From positions 124,001 through 188,000 of the forward strand of contig NZ_JAIVEM010000140.1 in assembly GCF_020404765.1 (NCBI RefSeq): 64,000 nucleotides of DNA, given 5' to 3'. A model generated the notes under the pieces. That model did no database searches. It was given only the letters and a program-made list of their open reading frames with translations, and was not told the origin of the DNA. Shown piece by piece: positions 60,359-64,000 of the stretch; position 1 is the first letter of the stretch, and each line of letters starts with the position of its first letter. Source of the DNA: Paenibacillus sp. BJ-4 (GTDB taxonomy: Bacteria > Bacillota > Bacilli > Paenibacillales > Paenibacillaceae). Both the position numbers and the translations under genes were made by a program.

Positions 60359-61174
60359 ATGAAAAGGAAACGGTTTTCCTCTAAAGGAAGCTTGCTGACA
60401 GGCGGTGTGCTGTTTGGCTTGATCGTCTTGCTCGGTGTGCTGGCTCCATGGGTTGCTCCTCATGATCCTCTGAATGTGGACCTTCTGAATCGTCTAGCCT
60501 CACCGAGCCGGGAATATCCTTTTGGTACGGATCATCTAGGGCGGGATGTACTGTCACGGCTAATTTACGGAATTCGGACGAGTGTGTTAATCGCGTGCGC
60601 AATTACTGTAGCTACGCTGAGTGTCAGTCTGCCGATAGGCTTGCTCATTGGTTATGTACGTGGGCGTGTGGATCAGCTGATCATGCGAGGAATCGACGGC
60701 GTACTGGCTTTTCCAGATATTATTTTGACGGTGGCGATTGTGGGGATTTTGGGCCCGAGTTTTGTTAACATGACCTTGGCTATTATTGCGGTACGGTGGG
60801 CCGGCTATGTCCGCTATATCCGCAGTCTGGTTCAAAAAGCCTGTCAGGAGGACTATGTGCGATATGCCCGTCTATCCGGCAATTCACACGTACGAATCCT
60901 GAGATGTTATGTATTGCCGCAAGTGTTGCCGCAGTTGTTTGTTTATGCGGTATGGGATATCGGGCGCGTGGTACTGATGATCGCCGGGCTTTCCTTTCTT
61001 GGATTGGGTGTACAGCCCCCCAAGCCAGAGTGGGGTGTGATGCTGCATGATGCAACTTCATATTTTCAGGTGGCACCGCATGTCATGATTTTCCCGGGCT
61101 TGGCGATTATGCTGTTTGTGCTTGCGTGTCAGTTGCTGGGTGACCGCTTTTCGGAAAAGGGGGCGGTGAAATAG
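60359..61174 (+). CDS. ABC importer permease, NikC/DppC-like
   Basis: A 271-residue permease, ATG 60359 after GGGGAGGA. The N-terminal LLTGGVLFGLIVLLGVLAPWVAP, the FGTDHLGRDVLSRLIYG motif and the KACQEDYVRYARLSG EAA loop are typical of DppC/NikC. Overlaps the next gene by one base (TAGTG). Confidence 0.92.
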   Translation: MKRKRFSSKGSLLTGGVLFGLIVLLGVLAPWVAPHDPLNVDLLNRLASPSREYPFGTDHLGRDVLSRLIYGIRTSVLIACAITVATLSVSLPIGLLIGYVRGRVDQLIMRGIDGVLAFPDIILTVAIVGILGPSFVNMTLAIIAVRWAGYVRYIRSLVQKACQEDYVRYARLSGNSHVRILRCYVLPQVLPQLFVYAVWDIGRVVLMIAGLSFLGLGVQPPKPEWGVMLHDATSYFQVAPHVMIFPGLAIMLFVLACQLLGDRFSEKGAVK

Positions 61175-62148
61175 TGGAGGATCAGACAGACATGAGTCGG
61201 AGCGATACGATAGAGCGAGTGGACGGGCGCAAGCCGCTGTTACACGTGGAACATTTGGAGATAGGCCATATAGGTACAGGAACAGCCGTTTGGACAGGTT
61301 CGGATGCAAGCAGAAAATCGGAAGCAAACGGGGAAACAACGCGGAACAGTGGCCATCAACCGCTGCTGCGAGATGTGAGCTTTTCCGTCTATCCGGGCGA
61401 AATTGTGGCTCTGACCGGACCGAGCGGGTGCGGCAAGAGTCTGACTGCACACGCAATCGCAGGCATGCTGGAGCCGGGGATCGGTGTTACGCAAGGGCAT
61501 ATTTACTATAACGGGGAAGACATCGTCCCGTTCCATGAACGGCGCTGGCAAAGGCTGCGCCGCGAGGATATTGCGCTGCTCATTCAACAATCGCTGAGCG
61601 GGTTGAACCCGATTCGTACCGTCCGAACACAGTTGACGGATACCTTAAGGCTGCATGGGCGGCGCCAGCTGCCGCATGAACAGAAGGAGCTGGGACAGGC
61701 TGATGCTGCCCCAGCTTTCGCTGCCCCGCGGCAAGCTGTCCTACAGGGCATGCTGTCGCGCATGAGGCAGATGATAAGCCGCGTAGCTGAGATGGCCGGA
61801 GGTCGCGCGACGCAATCGCAGGAAGCTTATCTGTATGCGCTGCTCAGCAAGGTCGGGTTTGCAGACCCGGAGCGTATTTTGTCGTCGTATCCGTTTGAAC
61901 TAAGTGGGGGAATGTGCCAAAGAGTACTGCTGGCAGCCATGTTAAGCTCGGGTCCGCGCCTTTTTATTGCCGACGAGCCTACTACAGCACTGGATGTCAT
62001 CAATCGGGACAAGGTTCTGGCATTGCTCCAACAGCTGAGAGAGGACTTCAATCTCACCATTTTGTTAATTTCTCATGACCGTCAGGGCATGAGCCGTGTG
62101 GCAGATCGTGTGCTGGAGATGAGCCCGGAAGGAAGGATGCACGAATGA
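61174..62148 (+). CDS. ABC importer ATPase, NikD/DppD-like, with insertions
   Basis: A 324-residue ATPase from GTG 61174. Walker A GPSGCGKS, Q-loop IQQSLSGLNPI, signature ELSGGM and Walker B LFIADEPTTALD are intact. Two insertions are unusual: about 28 residues near residue 35 (TGTAVWTGSDASRKSE) and about 55 residues between Q-loop and signature (from GRRQLPHEQKEL to AGGRATQSQ). These are alanine/arginine-rich and look disordered. Confidence 0.88.
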   Translation: MEDQTDMSRSDTIERVDGRKPLLHVEHLEIGHIGTGTAVWTGSDASRKSEANGETTRNSGHQPLLRDVSFSVYPGEIVALTGPSGCGKSLTAHAIAGMLEPGIGVTQGHIYYNGEDIVPFHERRWQRLRREDIALLIQQSLSGLNPIRTVRTQLTDTLRLHGRRQLPHEQKELGQADAAPAFAAPRQAVLQGMLSRMRQMISRVAEMAGGRATQSQEAYLYALLSKVGFADPERILSSYPFELSGGMCQRVLLAAMLSSGPRLFIADEPTTALDVINRDKVLALLQQLREDFNLTILLISHDRQGMSRVADRVLEMSPEGRMHE

Positions 62149-62924
62149 TACTGGAATTGAAACAAGTGACCAAGGCTTATCCGGTCCGCAAACGGAGAAA
62201 AGTCCTGCTTAACCAGCAAGCTAGCGAGCAGACCGCTGTGAAGCAGGTGAGCCTGGAGCTGCAACGGGGAGAATGCCTTGGACTGGTTGGCGAGAGCGGA
62301 AGCGGCAAAAGTACGCTGGCACAATGTATTCTGGGGCTGGAAACATTGACCTCGGGAGAGATTTGGCTGGATCATCAGCCCATTCATACTGGGAGGATGA
62401 AGGATATTCATCTGTACAAGCGAATCCAGTTGGTCGCTCAGGACTCATCTTCCTCGCTGCATCCCCGTATGACCATTCGAGATATTTTGCTGGAGCCGAT
62501 CCGCAACTATTTTCCTGAGCGAAAGGCGCAAGCGCTGGATACCTGCCTATCCCTGCTGGAATCAGTAGGCTTGGAGCCTGACAGCCTGGAGAAATACCCA
62601 TCGCAGCTAAGCGGCGGACAAAAACAACGGGTATGCATCGCTCGTGCGCTGGCGGTGGAGCCGGAAATTATCTTGTTCGATGAATCCGTCGCCAATCTCG
62701 ATACGACAACGCAGTCTTCTGTGCTGGAAATGCTCAAAAGAGCGCAGGTAGAGCGTCAGCTATCCTACCTCTTCATCACCCATGATCTTCAATCCACCCG
62801 TACGTTTTGTGATCGGATTGCCGTCATGTATCAGGGGGAGATCATGGAGGTATTCAAGGATTGGGATAAAGAACTATTACGGCATGAATACACGCGTGCC
62901 TTGTTTCAAACTTTGACGGATTGA
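62145..62924 (+). CDS. ABC importer ATPase, NikE/DppF-like
   Basis: A 259-residue ATPase, ATG 62145 overlapping the previous gene by four bases. Walker A GESGSGKSTLAQCILG, signature QLSGGQKQR, Walker B IILFDESVANLD (Ser where most have Pro) and H-loop LFITHD. The last gene of the riboswitch-controlled operon. Confidence 0.9.
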   Translation: MILELKQVTKAYPVRKRRKVLLNQQASEQTAVKQVSLELQRGECLGLVGESGSGKSTLAQCILGLETLTSGEIWLDHQPIHTGRMKDIHLYKRIQLVAQDSSSSLHPRMTIRDILLEPIRNYFPERKAQALDTCLSLLESVGLEPDSLEKYPSQLSGGQKQRVCIARALAVEPEIILFDESVANLDTTTQSSVLEMLKRAQVERQLSYLFITHDLQSTRTFCDRIAVMYQGEIMEVFKDWDKELLRHEYTRALFQTLTD

Positions 62925-62984
62925 GCCATACATCTTGTATTTTACAAATTTAAAATAAATAAGAGCTTTCTTTGTCGAATATTG

Positions 62985-63013
62985 TTGACAAAATGGGATG
63001 TGATACCTATTCT
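62985..63013 (+). promoter_or_regulatory. SigA-type promoter of the second binding-protein gene
   Basis: TTGACA, 17 bases, TATTCT, about 55 bases before ATG 63067. Confidence 0.65.
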
Positions 63014-63019
63014 AAATAT

Positions 63020-63038
63020 GATTATGATAATCATTATC
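63020..63038 (+). promoter_or_regulatory. Fur-family box
   Basis: GATTATGATAATCATTATC matches the 19-base Fur consensus GATAATGATAATCATTATC at 18 of 19 positions. It lies just after the promoter, covering the likely +1, so metal-loaded Fur (or a relative such as Zur or Nur) would block transcription. Confidence 0.85.
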
Positions 63039-63066
63039 ACATATATAGAAAAGGGGAAATACATTG

Positions 63067-64000
63067 ATGTCCGTTCGACACCGCAAGAATGCCACCCTTA
63101 TGCTGGTGGCAATCCTCTTATTATCCGTTATTTTAGGTTGCGCGAAGCAGGGGGATACGCCTGCATCCACCTCAACTGACGGAGCTGCCAATGAAAAGTC
63201 AATCACGCTATCGTGGCCGCGTGACATTGGTACAATGAATCCTCACGTATACAATCCTTCCCAACTTATTGCACAATCCATGATTTATGAGCCGTTAGTC
63301 AGTTACAAGCAAGGAGGCAAGCTGGAGCCTGCTTTGGCTGAATCCTGGACCATTTCCAAGGACGGCAAAACATATACGTTCAAGCTTCGCAAAGGTGTGA
63401 AATTTTCAGATGGAACGCCATTTGACGCTGCTATTGTCAAAAAGAACTTTGACGCTGTCATGAAAAATGAGAAAACCCATAGCTGGCTTGGTGTGGTAGG
63501 CGTTCTCGATAAAACGGAAGCCGTAGATGACAGCACCTTCCGAATGACGCTCAAGGAGCCGTATTATCCGGTGCTTCAGGACTTGTCCGTTGTTCGTCCG
63601 TTCCGTTTTTTGGGTGAAGCCGGCTTCCCGGATGACGGAGATACGTCCAAAGGCATCAAGAAACCCGTAGGTACAGGGCCTTGGATGCTGGATGAATACA
63701 AGCAAGATGAATATGCAACCTTTAAGCGTAATCCAAATTATTGGGGCACTGCACCGAAAGTCGATAAAATCACCGTAAAAATCATCCCCGATGGCGAAAC
63801 ACGTGTGCTGGCTTTTGAGAAAGGCGATCTGGATCTGATTTATGGAGAGGGTGTTATTAGTCTTGATGCTTTCAAGCAGCTTCGCGACACGGATAAGTAC
63901 GTTACCAAGTTGTCCGAGCCTGTCGGTACAAGAAGTCTGCTGCTCAATTCGTCCAATCCCAAACTGGCAGACCTCCGCGTACGTTTGGCACTGCAACATG
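63067..64000 (+). CDS. Nik/Opp-type substrate-binding lipoprotein, partial
   Basis: 311 complete codons are visible and the gene runs off the window. ATG 63067 follows AAAAGGGG. Lipoprotein signal LLLSVILGCAK. SBP_bac_5 motifs: FKLRKGVKFSDGTPFDAAIVKKNFDAV and KPVGTGPWMLDEYKQDE. NIGTMNP-like start (DIGTMNPHVYNPS) resembles NikA. It is a second binding protein beside a complete importer, with Fur-type instead of B12 control; its partners may lie beyond 64000, or it may share the importer. Confidence 0.88.
   Translation, partial: MSVRHRKNATLMLVAILLLSVILGCAKQGDTPASTSTDGAANEKSITLSWPRDIGTMNPHVYNPSQLIAQSMIYEPLVSYKQGGKLEPALAESWTISKDGKTYTFKLRKGVKFSDGTPFDAAIVKKNFDAVMKNEKTHSWLGVVGVLDKTEAVDDSTFRMTLKEPYYPVLQDLSVVRPFRFLGEAGFPDDGDTSKGIKKPVGTGPWMLDEYKQDEYATFKRNPNYWGTAPKVDKITVKIIPDGETRVLAFEKGDLDLIYGEGVISLDAFKQLRDTDKYVTKLSEPVGTRSLLLNSSNPKLADLRVRLALQH

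Noticed and set aside
1..64000. CRISPR arrays, tRNA or rRNA genes, insertion sequences, prophage
   Set aside because: I looked for regularly spaced repeats, cloverleaf-type sequences, transposase and phage genes and saw none; a tool-based scan would be needed to exclude degenerate copies.

Overview
The window looks like chromosome from a low-to-mid GC endospore-forming Firmicute, most probably Paenibacillus of the P. polymyxa group. This is inferred from strong AGGAGG ribosome binding sites, many GTG and TTG starts, and Bacillus-type modules: a BceRSAB lantibiotic/bacitracin resistance set, a guanine riboswitch on xpt-pbuX, a pyrK-pyrD pair, and a family-wide set of AraC, MarR, TetR, HxlR, LysR and Crp regulators. 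I saw no rRNA, tRNA, CRISPR array, transposase or prophage gene.

Layout. 1-7.9 kb: end of a PhnA/YjdM gene, an AIM24 protein, a luciferase-like monooxygenase, DUF1036, a class V aminotransferase, a DsrE protein, an NmrA-type reductase with its own MarR repressor, and a stand-alone radical SAM protein. 8-19.2 kb: an aldo/keto reductase, a small membrane protein, the bceR-bceS-bceA-bceB cluster (minus strand), an HD hydrolase, a second aldo/keto reductase behind a MerR-type promoter, an acetate-transporter-like protein, a secreted beta-helix protein and a haem-type membrane protein.

19.4-24.3 kb is the most unusual part. A compact plus-strand operon encodes ATP-grasp ligase, PEP mutase, phosphonopyruvate decarboxylase, 2-aminoethylphosphonate (AEP) transaminase and a second ATP-grasp ligase, ending in a terminator. 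The three middle enzymes suffice to make AEP from phosphoenolpyruvate. The flanking YheC/YheD-like ligases could attach it to a carboxylate, possibly on a spore or envelope component (inference). A paralogue of the first ligase lies at 29.2 kb. Both copies carry the same short MH-x-H leader reading frame.

24.4-35 kb is a redox and stress accessory region: GIY-YIG protein, WYL regulator, DinB, Crp, three short-chain dehydrogenases, TetR, glutathione peroxidase, quinone-reductase-like protein, HxlR, LysR and AraC/GyrI. Several regulators have clear palindromic operators beside their partner genes. 35-44.9 kb: RlmN-like methyltransferase, pyrKD, a CitA/DcuS-type two-component pair next to a D-2-hydroxyacid dehydrogenase and an AEC carrier, homocysteine methyltransferase and a VOC protein. 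45-52.5 kb: a large DUF2157/GDYXXLXY membrane protein and a rhamnose catabolic operon (rhaBAD) with an AraC regulator. 52.6-54.9 kb: guanine riboswitch, xpt, pbuX.

54.9-56.9 kb holds two adjacent minus-strand genes for exported proteins, each broken by a single-base frameshift. 57.4-62.9 kb: a cobalamin riboswitch and terminator precede a complete Nik/Opp-type ABC importer, so this transporter probably brings in cobalt or a cobalt complex. 62.9-64 kb: a second Nik-type binding protein starts behind a near-consensus Fur box and runs off the window.
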